From NCBI RefSeq assembly GCF_024346675.1, contig NZ_AP024851.1, positions 682,001 to 746,000 on the forward strand: a DNA stretch of 64,000 nucleotides. The letters run 5' to 3'. The translations under genes were made by a program, and so were the position numbers. This document shows positions 26,447 through 36,440 of this stretch, piece by piece; position 1 is the first letter of the stretch; each line of letters begins with the position of its first letter. The stretch comes from Photobacterium sanguinicancri. GTDB taxonomy: Bacteria; Pseudomonadota; Gammaproteobacteria; Enterobacterales; Vibrionaceae. Under the pieces are notes generated by a model. It searched no databases, was not told the origin of the DNA, and worked only from the letters and a program-made list of their open reading frames with translations.

Positions 26447-29400
26447 TACGACAGAAGCTCCTTTTCTGATTGAGTTTTCACCAAAAACGCCTCATTGAGG
26501 GTTTTGCTGATGGTCACCTTAGCGCCTTTCATTACGGCACTTAAGCGTCCATCTTGGTGGTATAACGCAATATTGGCTTGTAGCGAACGGGCTGTGCTTT
26601 TAATCACTTCCAGCTCGATCCAACCACAATCGCCAGATTGCATTGGTGCATACGAAACGAATTCGCCAATCGCAGATGGTAGGCTGGCCGCATCGTATTT
26701 CAATCTTGCCCAAACCAACATAGCTTGCAGTAAGTAATCTTCTGCAAATGGCTGGCAGCCACCAGCATGCTGGGTTGGAACAAAAGAGCCACAGTCGCTA
26801 TCTGAAATAACAGGTAGCTGGCATGGAGCGACCAAACCTAGGTCATCAAAGCGTGTTACCGCTTGAATACCTTGCAGGCGAGGCCCATGAAATAGGGTGC
26901 CATTACGGTATAGGTCATTCGCTGTTGTCACAGGTTTCGCCGAATCGTTAATAAAGGTTTTTTCTAAACCTGCAGCTGCTGTGTCGCTATCAATAACAAG
27001 TTGTGCTTGGTATTGAGGTCGACCACCACAGCTGATTAACGCTTTCCACTGTGTTGCCATTTTTGCATCAGGTGAAATATTCAATGTGAGTGTTTGCACA
27101 TCATCATTTTCAAAAATCACACCTTTTAGTAGCTTGTAGTTGCGAACGCTGACGTTCGCCCCTAACCATTGCTGTGCTGCTTCACGCATCCATTGAATGG
27201 CGCATACCGTTGGCAACACAGGGTTGCCAGCGATACAGTGATCCTTGATGAAAGGCATCGCTTTCGGGTCAAGGTCGCGTGTTACAGTGATGCTCGTATT
27301 CAGCGGACTCTGTGCTACCTGCATAGACTCCGCATTAGGCTTTTTTACAGCGTTCTCCTTGCTATCAGCGCCTTGCATGCTAGTGCCGATAAGCAATTGA
27401 ATACCTGTTTCATTTAATAGCTGGCTGCTGAATAGATCGGCACCTGCTTGTAGTGGAATAACGTACACACCACGATCAGTGAACATCTTCTTCAGGGCTG
27501 GGTTAACCATGCCACCGTCCCAAGGTCCCCAGTTGAAGCTCATTACTTTCGCTTCAGGATGACGAGCTGAGAATTGCAGCGCTGCCTTGTTCAAAATGTC
27601 GTTAGACATGGCGTAGTCACTTTGGCCTGTGTTGCCATAGAAACCTGCCGCAGATGAGAACATCGCAAGTAGTTTTAGTTTGCTGTTATCAATCGCGTTA
27701 AGGACTGCTTTCAAGCCACCCACTTTGGTGCCGTAAACAAGGTTTAGCTCGTCTAAGGTTTTATCTTGGATATGTTTATCAGCAAGCACACCTGCACCGT
27801 GGATAAGGCCGGTAATACCGTCGATTTTTGACAGTGTATTGGCTACAGACTCACTGTTAGATACATCAAGGCTGATGTACTCAGCACTTGCGCCTACAGC
27901 GGTAAATGCAGACAGTGCCGCGTTAATTTCAAGGCTGCTTAATACGGGGCGAAGTAGGGTATCGACCTTCTTTGGCGTTGGTTTATCACCTAAAGACTGA
28001 AGGTGGCGAATAGCCGCTGGCTTCAATTCATTGTCTTTCTTATCTTGCGCCCATTCAGGTAGCTCTGCTGCAGTAATATGTTTACTACGGCCAGCAAGGA
28101 TGAAATGTGATTGGCATTGTTTAGCAAGTGAAAGCGCACATTCAAACGTCACGCCTTTAGCACCACCAGTAACGAGCACTTTGTCGTTCTTGGTTAGCTT
28201 AGCCGCAGCATTTTTCGTATCTGCCTGGCCTGCTTTAACAGCAATCAAGGTTGATCGAACTGTGTTCTCATCTTCCAAGTTAAAGCCAACTTCTACCGCT
28301 TGGGTATTAATATCGAATAACTCAGCGTAGATAGCCTCTGCAAGGTGGCGAGCATCTAATGCTGATGCTGCATCAATTGCACGGCAGAATACATTTTGCC
28401 ACTCATGGCTAAGGGTTTTAGTTAAACCCGCTAGTGCTGCTTGGTTGAGTTCTGCAGTTGCTAGTTGTGCTGAATCAGCATAACCAAAGCCACCATCAAT
28501 ACGGCTTACCGTGAAGAAAACACGACGGCTTGTTGAATCTGCATTGTTTAATTGGCTGTTAAGCAATTTAGCGAACAGGAATGCAACGTCGAGGTTGGCT
28601 TTTGCTTCATCATTCAGAGCAACCGTGGTTGTATCTGTTACTTCTGATTGAGGCTGAAGGTGAATAAAGCCAGCAATTTCTTGCTGATCTTTTTCGATGT
28701 CAGCAATAACAGCTTGAATGCCTGCGTCATCAATACTTGCTAAGTCGTAGCTTTTGATTTCTGTACTTAGCGGTGATGCGGCAGATAGCGGACTACGAAC
28801 AACAGCGACTTGTAAGCCGTTTGCCGTTAATTTCTCTGCTAGAACACCTGCATTGTGACCATCATCTGTGATCACAACACATGCATTTTTAGCAAAGCAG
28901 TCTGATAGTTTATCTACCGCTGGTAACTTTTTTAGCGCTACCTCGTTGTGTGGAGGAAGATCTGCACTTGCTGTTGAAGCTGATACTGAATCAGATACGG
29001 TTGTAACTGGTGTTGCTTCGTTAGCCGTTGGCGCAGTCGCAGAGTCCGCAGCAAGCTTACTTTGCATGTAAGTAACGATTTCACCTAATGTACGACATTC
29101 AGCGAGATCTTCTGGATTAAGCTCTGGTAGTGAAGGCAGTTGGTCTTGCACAGTCCCTAGGATTTCAACACGTTTGATAGAGTCGATACCTAAATCTGCT
29201 TCCATATCCATTGCAAGGTCTAGCATTTCTGCTGGGTAACCCGTTTTATCCGCTACAACGTCTAACATAGTGCTTTGCACATGTGCTGCGTCTAAGCCGT
29301 TAGATGTAGTTGTTGAAGCGGCTACTGGCGCTGTCGTTGAAGGTACTGCTATTACAGCTGAAGCAGCAGGTAGCTTGCTGTTCATGTAATCCACGATTTC

Positions 29401-32400
29401 GCCAAGCGTACGACATTCAGCTAAATCTTCAGGATTCAACTCTGGCAGCGTTGGCAGTTGGTCTTGCACTGTGCCTAGAATTTCAACACGCTTGATAGAA
29501 TCAATACCAAGGTCAGCTTCCATGTCCATTGCAAGGTCTAGCATTTCCGTTGGGTAGCCTGTTTTTTCAGCGACAACGTCAAGCATGGTTGTTTGTACTT
29601 GCGCGGCGTCTAAACCGTTAGATGGAGCGGCTACAGGTGCCGTTGCTACAGGAGCCGCAGGGAGTTTGCTGTTCATGTAATCAACGATTTCACCCAGCGT
29701 ACGACACTCAGCTAAATCTTCAGGATTCAGCTCTGGTAGCGTTGGTAGTTGATCTTGCACTGTGCCTAGGATTTCAACGCGTTTGATAGAATCGATACCA
29801 AGGTCAGCTTCCATGTCCATGCCAAGAGCTAGCATTTCTGTTGGGTAACCCGTTTTATCGGCTACAACCTCAAGCATGGTGGTTTGTACTTGTGCAGCAT
29901 CTAAACCGTTAGAGCTAGCTGTTGAAGTCGTAGCTACTGGCGCAGCTGCGACAGGAGCAGCCGTTAGTTTGCTGTTCATGTAAGCAACGATTTCACCAAG
30001 TGTACGACACTCAGCTAAGTCTTCAGGATTCAACTCTGGTAGTGAAGGCAGTTGATCTTGCACTGTTCCAAGAATTTCAACGCGTTTGATAGAATCGATA
30101 CCAAGATCGGCTTCCATATCCATTTCTAGATCAAGCATTTCAGTTGGGTAGCCGGTTTTATCAGCAACAACCTCTAACATGGTGTTTTGTACTTGCTCTG
30201 CGCCTAAGCCGTTAACCTGAGCTGCTTGAGCAACAGGTGCTGCCGTTGCAGGTGATGCGTTCGCAGGCATTTTGCTGTTCATGTAGCTAACAATTTCAGC
30301 AAGCGTACGGCACTCTGCCAGATCTTCAGGGTTCAGTTCAGGTAGGTTAGGAAGTTCGTCTTGAACTGTCCCTAAAATCTCAACGCGCTTGATAGAATCG
30401 ATGCCTAGATCGGCTTCCATATCCATTTCTAGATCAAGCATCTCAGTTGGGTAGCCCGTTTTTTCAGCTACAACATCTAGCATCACTTTTTCAGGGTTTG
30501 CAGCAGGGGCTGAGACCGTGATTTGTGGTGCAGCCGCTGATGCCATAGTGGCTGAAAGTGACGGCGCTTGCTTCGGTTCAACTGGCTTTGAAGCGGCTAC
30601 TTTTGGCTCGGTTTTAGCAACTGGCGCTACTACTGGAGTCGTGATTGCTGGAGTAGCGATTGTTTGAGTTTGATCAACAGGTTGAGCTGTCGCTTGAACC
30701 GCAGTTTGAACAGCGACTTGTACAGGCGCTTGCGCAGTGATGACTTGTGCTTGAACGTTTGCAACAGGTTGTGTCGAAACCATACCTAATGCAGCAGTAT
30801 TACTGTTTGCTTGTAGTGCAAGGTAATTAGCATGTGCTTTTAAAGTATCAGCTTGGTGCTGGTGGAAGAGTTCCATTGAGCGCTGTAGGCTTTCTGGAAT
30901 AGCAACGCCAGCGGCAGCCATTTTCGCTTGCTCTGTCATGAGTGCCGCGAAGGTATCACCGTATTGCTGCGGGATAGCAAGGAATTGTTGGTGAAGTTCA
31001 GCTGCTTGTTGTTGTGCAGTGAAGAATGCAGTTAATGAGTCATCACTTGCTGAAGCTAATACTGATACAGGCGCTGTTGTTAGCGGTTGAGCTTGCACAT
31101 TTACTTGAGTTGATGCAACAGGCGCAGCGTTTGCTGTTGCAGCAGTATCTGTTACTGAAACAGGCACTTGTACTTCGCGGATCTCGGTTTTAATCACTTC
31201 TTTTTCCACAATCTTCTCTACCACTTTTTCAACTTCAACAATTTCAGTCAGTGGGGCAATGGCACCTGTTTCTAACGATTTCGCCATCTTCTTACGCGTC
31301 GCATCACTGATGTAGTTGGTTGCATGAAGCTTAATGTTCATTGGCGATGCAGCTGCAGGGGCTGCAATTTCCGCTTGGTATGGGTCGATAGTGCTCAACG
31401 AGACACCAGCAACGGCCAGTTGTACTGCGGCTAAACGTAACTGCTGGTCGCTGTCACCTTTAGGGTTTGGATTCAGGCTGATGGTGCATAACTCATCAGA
31501 CTTATCTTGCAGTGTTTTCTCAACCAGCTTTTGCAGAATGTTCTTCGGACCGAACTCAACAAATACGCGTGCACCAGCTTGGTACATGGCTTCTAACTGA
31601 GTGCTAAAACGCACAGATTGCAGCATATGCTGTTTGAAGGCTTTCTTAATCGCCTTACCATCTTTCTTATACTGCTCGCCCGTTGCATTGGAATACAAAG
31701 GCAAAGTAGGCGCAGTGAAAGCGGCTTTATCGATCGCAGCGGCAAATGGTTTTTGAGCGTGAGCAACCAAAGGTGTGTGGAATGCACCAGAAACAGGCAG
31801 TGGGATCGCTTTGAATCCTTGCTCTGTCAGCGCTTTGGCAGCTTGTTGTGCGCCAAGCGTTGGGCCTGCGATAACAAGTTGGCTTGGGGCATTGTAATTA
31901 GCAATGCTGACGCCTTCGAAAGCACTGATGCACTTTTCAACATCGGCAAGTTTGTTTGCATCAAGAATTACGGCGTACATAGTGCCGCTATCGCCTTCTG
32001 CAGGCTTAGCTGCCATCGCATTACCGCGCTCAAAAGCGAGCTTGTAGTAATCATCTTGCGAGATCACACCAGACGCACATAACGCACTGAGTTCACCAAA
32101 GCTATGACCCGCAACCATATCGGCTTTAAAGCCTGCCTGTGTCATCAGATCAAATTGACCCATAGACATCACGCCGATTGCGCTTTGTGCGTTTGCAGTA
32201 TTGGTAAGCGTTGCTTCCTGAGCTGCCACATCTTCTTTGCTGAAGGCTGGAACGGGGAATAGAACTTGTGAAAGAACTGTTTTCTTATTCTGACCAAATA
32301 CCTGATCGGCATTGGCTAATTGGTTACGCATTTCAGGGTAGTAACACGCAAGCTCACGACCCATATTCAGGTACTGTGAACCTTGACCTGCAAACAATGC

Positions 32401-34191
32401 CGCGACTTTGCCTGCTTGTTTGCCGCCAACCAGTGCAGAAGCTCGGTAGCTAGTACCGTTTGGAAGCTGCCATTGTGTCGCATCTTGTTTTTCTAGCTGC
32501 GATAAGGATTGAGTCAGTAACGCCTGTAGTTCATCAACTGATTTAGCAACTAAACCTAAACGCGCATCACCAGCGGCAATGTCACGAAGGCCATGTGTTT
32601 TCGCTAAGGCCGTCAAGCTAGTGTCACCAGATTTAACTTGTGCGATCTGTTCTTTTAGTTGCGTAATCAGTGCATCACGAGATGGCGCACTGAATAGTAA
32701 GGTCTGTGCCACTTCACGTTGACGGTATTGATCGTCACGTTGGTGTTCAGCGGTGTACTCTTCAAGCACGACGTGGAAGTTAGTACCACCAAAGCCAAAG
32801 GAGCTGATACCTGCACGACGCGGTGTACCGTCAACACGTTGCATCCAAGGACGCATTTCAGTGTTGAGGTAGAAAGGTGAATCTTCGATATTCAGTTTCG
32901 GGTTTGGTTTCGAAACATTAATCGTTGGCGGTAATACTTTATGGTGAAGGGCTAGGGCTGCTTTGATTAAGCCTGCCGTACCTGCTGTTGACTTGGTATG
33001 ACCAATTTGTGATTTTACTGAGCCTAAAGCAATGTGTTGCTTTTGGTCATTACCTTCACTGAATACAGAGTTCAAACCGTTGAATTCCGCAACATCACCT
33101 GCAGCTGTACCTGTTCCGTGCGCTTCTAATAAGCCCAGCGTTTGAGGTGCAAAGCCAGCATCATCATAAGCGCGTTTAAGTGCTTTCGCTTGGCCTTCAG
33201 GGCGAGGTGCATAAATACTTTTAAATTTACCGTCTGATGAGGCGCCAACACCTTTGATTACCGAGTAAATACGGTCACCATCGCGTTCTGCATCTTCAAG
33301 TCGCTTCAGTGCGACCATACCGATACCTTCACCAATCATCATGCCTTTAGAATCGATATCGAAAGGTTGGATGGTTTCGTTGGTGGTGAAAGCGGGCGTT
33401 TTCGAGAAGCTCATGTACATGGTTGGTGAGTTATCAGTACACACACCACCAGTGATCATCATTTCACTGCGGCCATCAACCAGCTCACCCAATGCCATGC
33501 GAAGTGCTGCAAGTGAACCTGCACATGCTGCATCAACCACGCAGTTAATACCACCTAAGTCGAAGCGGTTAGCAATACGGCCTGCAATAACGTTACCTAG
33601 CGAACCAGGGAATGAGTTTTCTTCCCAGTGAATATACTGATCTTGGAACTTCTTGATCAGCATTTCGCTGTCTTGTTCATTGATACCGCTGCTCGCAAAG
33701 ACTTTCTTCAGAACAGGGTATTGCAAACGTGCATTTAGGCTCTGGCTGATTTTTTGCCCACCACCGACACCTAAGGTAATACCAATCTTATCGCGATCGT
33801 AGCCTTCAGGTAGTTTGGCATCAGCTAATACCTCTTTTGCCACAATCAGAGATAGCAGCTGTGACGTATCCGTTAGTTCAAGAATATTTGGCGGAAGACC
33901 AAACTCCATTGGGTTGAAATCGACTTCAGGCATGAAGCCACCACGTTTACAGTAAGACTTATCTGGCGTGCTCTTGTTTGCATCGTAATAGTCTTCAGGG
34001 CGCCAATGAGTTTCTGGCACTTCTGTAATCGCATCAATTTTTTCACTAATCAAATCCCAGAACTTATTTAAGTATCGAGAGTTAGCAAAAATGCTCGCCA
34101 TGCCAACAATAGCAACAGGCATGTCTTTCAAGCGTTTATTGAGTCGCTTATCTTCTTGCGATTCAGACGTGGTTTTTGGGGTTTGGCTCAT
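26446..34191 (-). CDS. pfaA: PUFA synthase subunit PfaA (KS, AT, five ACPs, KR, DH-like)
   Basis: 2581 residues from the ATG at 34191 (GGAG 8 bases upstream). An in-frame extension to 34344 lacks family features and was dropped. Domains: KS (about 20-480, C223 in 'VDAACAGSLAAL'); malonyl transferase (about 600-900, S697 in 'GHSFGE'); five ACPs, each with 'LGIDSIKRVEIL', from S1266 to S1671 at about 101-residue spacing; ketoreductase ('VLVTGGAKGVTFEC', Y2193 in 'SDYAMSND'); and a C-terminal hot-dog region around 'FIKDHCIAGNPVLPTV'. It initiates and extends the chain on its ACPs. First gene of the operon. Confidence 0.96.
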   Translation of the reverse strand: MSQTPKTTSESQEDKRLNKRLKDMPVAIVGMASIFANSRYLNKFWDLISEKIDAITEVPETHWRPEDYYDANKSTPDKSYCKRGGFMPEVDFNPMEFGLPPNILELTDTSQLLSLIVAKEVLADAKLPEGYDRDKIGITLGVGGGQKISQSLNARLQYPVLKKVFASSGINEQDSEMLIKKFQDQYIHWEENSFPGSLGNVIAGRIANRFDLGGINCVVDAACAGSLAALRMALGELVDGRSEMMITGGVCTDNSPTMYMSFSKTPAFTTNETIQPFDIDSKGMMIGEGIGMVALKRLEDAERDGDRIYSVIKGVGASSDGKFKSIYAPRPEGQAKALKRAYDDAGFAPQTLGLLEAHGTGTAAGDVAEFNGLNSVFSEGNDQKQHIALGSVKSQIGHTKSTAGTAGLIKAALALHHKVLPPTINVSKPNPKLNIEDSPFYLNTEMRPWMQRVDGTPRRAGISSFGFGGTNFHVVLEEYTAEHQRDDQYRQREVAQTLLFSAPSRDALITQLKEQIAQVKSGDTSLTALAKTHGLRDIAAGDARLGLVAKSVDELQALLTQSLSQLEKQDATQWQLPNGTSYRASALVGGKQAGKVAALFAGQGSQYLNMGRELACYYPEMRNQLANADQVFGQNKKTVLSQVLFPVPAFSKEDVAAQEATLTNTANAQSAIGVMSMGQFDLMTQAGFKADMVAGHSFGELSALCASGVISQDDYYKLAFERGNAMAAKPAEGDSGTMYAVILDANKLADVEKCISAFEGVSIANYNAPSQLVIAGPTLGAQQAAKALTEQGFKAIPLPVSGAFHTPLVAHAQKPFAAAIDKAAFTAPTLPLYSNATGEQYKKDGKAIKKAFKQHMLQSVRFSTQLEAMYQAGARVFVEFGPKNILQKLVEKTLQDKSDELCTISLNPNPKGDSDQQLRLAAVQLAVAGVSLSTIDPYQAEIAAPAAASPMNIKLHATNYISDATRKKMAKSLETGAIAPLTEIVEVEKVVEKIVEKEVIKTEIREVQVPVSVTDTAATANAAPVASTQVNVQAQPLTTAPVSVLASASDDSLTAFFTAQQQAAELHQQFLAIPQQYGDTFAALMTEQAKMAAAGVAIPESLQRSMELFHQHQADTLKAHANYLALQANSNTAALGMVSTQPVANVQAQVITAQAPVQVAVQTAVQATAQPVDQTQTIATPAITTPVVAPVAKTEPKVAASKPVEPKQAPSLSATMASAAAPQITVSAPAANPEKVMLDVVAEKTGYPTEMLDLEMDMEADLGIDSIKRVEILGTVQDELPNLPELNPEDLAECRTLAEIVSYMNSKMPANASPATAAPVAQAAQVNGLGAEQVQNTMLEVVADKTGYPTEMLDLEMDMEADLGIDSIKRVEILGTVQDQLPSLPELNPEDLAECRTLGEIVAYMNSKLTAAPVAAAPVATTSTASSNGLDAAQVQTTMLEVVADKTGYPTEMLALGMDMEADLGIDSIKRVEILGTVQDQLPTLPELNPEDLAECRTLGEIVDYMNSKLPAAPVATAPVAAPSNGLDAAQVQTTMLDVVAEKTGYPTEMLDLAMDMEADLGIDSIKRVEILGTVQDQLPTLPELNPEDLAECRTLGEIVDYMNSKLPAASAVIAVPSTTAPVAASTTTSNGLDAAHVQSTMLDVVADKTGYPAEMLDLAMDMEADLGIDSIKRVEILGTVQDQLPSLPELNPEDLAECRTLGEIVTYMQSKLAADSATAPTANEATPVTTVSDSVSASTASADLPPHNEVALKKLPAVDKLSDCFAKNACVVITDDGHNAGVLAEKLTANGLQVAVVRSPLSAASPLSTEIKSYDLASIDDAGIQAVIADIEKDQQEIAGFIHLQPQSEVTDTTTVALNDEAKANLDVAFLFAKLLNSQLNNADSTSRRVFFTVSRIDGGFGYADSAQLATAELNQAALAGLTKTLSHEWQNVFCRAIDAASALDARHLAEAIYAELFDINTQAVEVGFNLEDENTVRSTLIAVKAGQADTKNAAAKLTKNDKVLVTGGAKGVTFECALSLAKQCQSHFILAGRSKHITAAELPEWAQDKKDNELKPAAIRHLQSLGDKPTPKKVDTLLRPVLSSLEINAALSAFTAVGASAEYISLDVSNSESVANTLSKIDGITGLIHGAGVLADKHIQDKTLDELNLVYGTKVGGLKAVLNAIDNSKLKLLAMFSSAAGFYGNTGQSDYAMSNDILNKAALQFSARHPEAKVMSFNWGPWDGGMVNPALKKMFTDRGVYVIPLQAGADLFSSQLLNETGIQLLIGTSMQGADSKENAVKKPNAESMQVAQSPLNTSITVTRDLDPKAMPFIKDHCIAGNPVLPTVCAIQWMREAAQQWLGANVSVRNYKLLKGVIFENDDVQTLTLNISPDAKMATQWKALISCGGRPQYQAQLVIDSDTAAAGLEKTFINDSAKPVTTANDLYRNGTLFHGPRLQGIQAVTRFDDLGLVAPCQLPVISDSDCGSFVPTQHAGGCQPFAEDYLLQAMLVWARLKYDAASLPSAIGEFVSYAPMQSGDCGWIELEVIKSTARSLQANIALYHQDGRLSAVMKGAKVTISKTLNEAFLVKTQSEKELLS
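29048..30486 (-). repeat. Five tandem ACP repeats inside pfaA
   Basis: Five near-identical units of about 75-80 residues separated by Ala/Pro/Thr-rich linkers of variable length. Each carries 'MDMEADLGIDSIKRVEIL' around the phosphopantetheine Ser and ends 'NPEDLAECRTL.EIV.YM.SK'. The units are more alike to one another than separate ACPs would normally be, which points to recent duplication or gene conversion. The copy number sets the loading capacity of the synthase. Confidence 0.93.
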
Positions 34192-34750
34192 TATGAGTCT
34201 CCGCTTAGCACTTGTGTTACGGGTGCTATACATTCGGTGTAAGTGTTGCGAATAGGCAACCGATGAAAAAATAAAGGGTGTAGCAATTGAGGTAAGCGCA
34301 AAGATGCGCTTATTAAAAAATAAGTAGAGGCGGGATAGAGCCAAGATGTAGGGTGAGTAGAAAACTGCATGCTAAAATGCGAGTCTGCTATCAGTGCGAC
34401 AAAGGGAAGATGTCAGATTATCCATATTGCTCGTATCCATTACTATCCTGTAGAGCATCAGTGTGAAATGCAGTGCGTAAGTAAGATTCCGCAAGGCTAT
34501 TTATCACTGAATCAGTCAATTGCTGAGCAGCCTACCCGAGGCGGATAGTGGTTACAATCGCTTGAGTAAGAGGTTGGATCTCTTCAGACCAGTTCAAAAA
34601 AGCTAATTCTCATATTTTGTAATGTTATTGAATTTAAGTTGTTGATATTAAAGTTGTATGCGGTCTTTGTTAGTGTAAATACTCAGTTTTTCATGTTATG
34701 GTGATCTGTGTCGCATTTTGTTCAAAAAGCTTTTCAAACCCTTTGCCTGG
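34192..34750. other. Long pfaA upstream region
   Basis: About 560 bases with no gene of its own. The part next to pfaA is open in frame with it up to 34344 but has no coding character. It presumably holds the pfaA promoter and a long 5' untranslated region. A TTGAAC-like -35 lies on the minus strand at 34725-34720, but its -10 partner is poor, so I do not call the promoter. A 9-base word TGTCGCATT occurs at 34709-34717 and again at 34808-34816. Confidence 0.4.
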
Positions 34751-34767
34751 TACTGGTCTGACGTTTT
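34751..34767 (+). promoter_or_regulatory. FadR-like operator 1 between pfaA and pfaE
   Basis: TACTGGTCTGACGTTTT agrees with the E. coli-type FadR consensus as I recall it (AACTGGTCNGACCTGTT) at 13 of 16 defined positions, including the full TGGTCNGAC core. FadR senses long-chain acyl-CoA and controls fad and fab genes, so a site in a fatty-acid synthase locus makes sense. Confidence 0.55.
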
Positions 34768-34787
34768 TGATGTGAAAGTTTTATGGT

Positions 34788-34804
34788 CAGTCATCTGACC
34801 TGTT
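34788..34804 (+). promoter_or_regulatory. FadR-like operator 2 between pfaA and pfaE
   Basis: CAGTCATCTGACCTGTT matches the same recalled consensus at 13 of 16 positions. The right half-site is perfect (TCNGACCTGTT) but the left half is degenerate. Its centre is 37 bases from that of the first site. It also overlaps the inverted repeat GGTCAG-TCAT-CTGACC at 34785-34800. Confidence 0.45.
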
Positions 34805-34833
34805 CTATGTCGCATTAATGACATTGTAGACAG

Positions 34834-34861
34834 TTGTACTGAGGGCCTTGCGACGTATAAT
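34834..34861 (+). promoter_or_regulatory. Candidate sigma-70 promoter of pfaE
   Basis: TTGTAC at 34834-34839, a 16-base spacer and a perfect TATAAT at 34856-34861. This would start transcription near 34868, about 45 bases before the GTG I chose for pfaE. The FadR-like sites lie about 70 and 110 bases upstream of that start point. Confidence 0.6.
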
Positions 34862-34912
34862 GCATGCTCTGAATTCTGCTTGGATTGTTCTGAATTGACG
34901 AAAGTAAACACA

Positions 34913-35776
34913 GTGGACTTGTGGTTCCTCACATTGCCAAAACCGCATAAAAATATAGAAGATCTTTCCTCTACTGTGGCAATCGATCATTCCTATTTGA
35001 TCAATCAAGCTCGTCCTTTACTTAACGAAGAAGAGCTAGCGAAAGCGATGCGCTATCGACAGCCTCTAGCACGTATGCATGCCATTTATATACGTGCATT
35101 TCTGCGAGTGACCCTGTCACGTTATGCTCGGGTGAGGCCTAATGAGTGGTGTTTTGAATATGGCGAGAAAGGAAAGCCTTATTTATGTAGAGCCCAACGA
35201 CAGCAAACGAGTTTGGTCTTTAATTTGAGCCATAGTGGCGATCAAGTATTACTGGCTGTTACGCAAACGGCAGACCAAAAGATAGAGCTAGGCGTGGATA
35301 TAGAGAGTGAAAGGGAAGACTTGTCATTTAATACAATTATGGACAATTACTTTCAACCGCAAGAGATAGAATCATTGATGCGATTGGATCTAGCAGATCA
35401 GCGCCGACGATTTTTTGATTTGTGGGTACTTAAAGAGTCTTATATTAAGGCGACAGGACTTGGTCTTGCTCAACCTTTAAAATCATTTGGTTTTGGCTTT
35501 TCTTCAAGCAAGAAACAGCATCTCTCACTTTTCGATGAAAAGCAGGTTAGTGCACAACCACTCGAATTAATTACGGGCATTGTTTTAAATACATTGAATG
35601 ATAAAGCAGCTAAAGATGAGGATTGGAGCAAACAAGCAGAAGGACAAATGTGGTCTACGTGTTTAGGGCGTTTGTCTTCGAGCTATCGTTTTGGTTTGAT
35701 GGTGAAAGGACGTAAATTGGATATCTCTTCTATTTACGCCCGTAAGGTATCGATAGAGAATTTGCTGAATCGCTAG
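34913..35776 (+). CDS. pfaE: Sfp-type 4'-phosphopantetheinyl transferase PfaE
   Basis: About 287 residues from the GTG at 34913; an in-frame TTG at 34880 would add eleven residues, and neither has a strong ribosome binding site. The Sfp-family motifs are present: 'FNLSHSGDQVLLAV', the Mg-binding 'LGVDIESE', and 'FDLWVLKESYIKATGLGL'. It transfers phosphopantetheine from CoA to the Ser of the PfaA ACPs and is required for PUFA synthesis. It is transcribed divergently from pfaA, as in other marine pfa loci. Confidence 0.92.
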   Translation: MDLWFLTLPKPHKNIEDLSSTVAIDHSYLINQARPLLNEEELAKAMRYRQPLARMHAIYIRAFLRVTLSRYARVRPNEWCFEYGEKGKPYLCRAQRQQTSLVFNLSHSGDQVLLAVTQTADQKIELGVDIESEREDLSFNTIMDNYFQPQEIESLMRLDLADQRRRFFDLWVLKESYIKATGLGLAQPLKSFGFGFSSSKKQHLSLFDEKQVSAQPLELITGIVLNTLNDKAAKDEDWSKQAEGQMWSTCLGRLSSSYRFGLMVKGRKLDISSIYARKVSIENLLNR

Positions 35777-35839
35777 GATATACCTTCATTGGCAATCATA
35801 AGTTCCACTAGTATCTAAACCTTTATTCAAACTTTGGAT

Positions 35840-36244
35840 TTAAACCATTGATGCCATGCTATCAAGCAAGTCTTGTGGAATCGGGTGCAGACGCTTTTGT
35901 TTATCTAAACAGACCATTTCAATATCGCCAATCACGGCAGCGCGTGTACCGTTAGGGCGCCAAACCTCTTGTCGCCATAGTGTTTTGTATTTACCGTCTA
36001 GAGTTACGCTGGTGCGGATATCGCACACTTCCGCAAATTCGACACCGTCTTGAAAAATCATATCTGCTTTATATACGGCAAAGCCAAGCCCATGGTCATT
36101 CCATAGGGTCGCGAGCTTGTCACTGTCGATAACGTGTTCGCGGGCGCGCTCAAAATATTTTAAGAAGTTAGGGTGATAAACGACACCTGAGTGATCGGTA
36201 TCTTCATAGTAGATTTGTACAGGATGATGATGAATGGTTGTCAT
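35840..36244 (-). CDS. Hot-dog thioesterase of the Orf6/YbgC type
   Basis: A 134-residue 4-hydroxybenzoyl-CoA thioesterase-fold protein. 'YYEDTDHSGVVYHPNFLKYFERAREH' contains the catalytic Asp (D17) of this family. A thioesterase called Orf6 next to the pfa genes of Photobacterium profundum was shown to hydrolyse long-chain acyl thioesters, and this gene's position and sequence fit it. It probably releases the finished fatty acid from the synthase. It is convergent with pfaE. A YbgC-like role is the alternative, but there is no tol-pal context. Confidence 0.88.
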   Translation of the reverse strand: MTTIHHHPVQIYYEDTDHSGVVYHPNFLKYFERAREHVIDSDKLATLWNDHGLGFAVYKADMIFQDGVEFAEVCDIRTSVTLDGKYKTLWRQEVWRPNGTRAAVIGDIEMVCLDKQKRLHPIPQDLLDSMASMV

Positions 36245-36440
36245 TGTTCAGGCTGTCTCGATTAAGTCGTATTTTGTGAAAAATATGGCAATTCGGGGAG
36301 TACGCAAAGGTGCGCTCCAAGAAGCTAGACACTGTACATGACTGTATTTATAAATTTAATCGATTTCGTACTGGTCATAGCAGAGTGAGATGTTTTCTGA
36401 AGGGGTAAGCCCTAAATTATCGATCTGCCAGCACACTGGA

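Noticed and set aside
34192..34344. A 51-residue N-terminal extension of PfaA
   Set aside because: The frame is open, but the ATG at 34191 has a good ribosome binding site and the PfaA family begins there; the extension has no family similarity.
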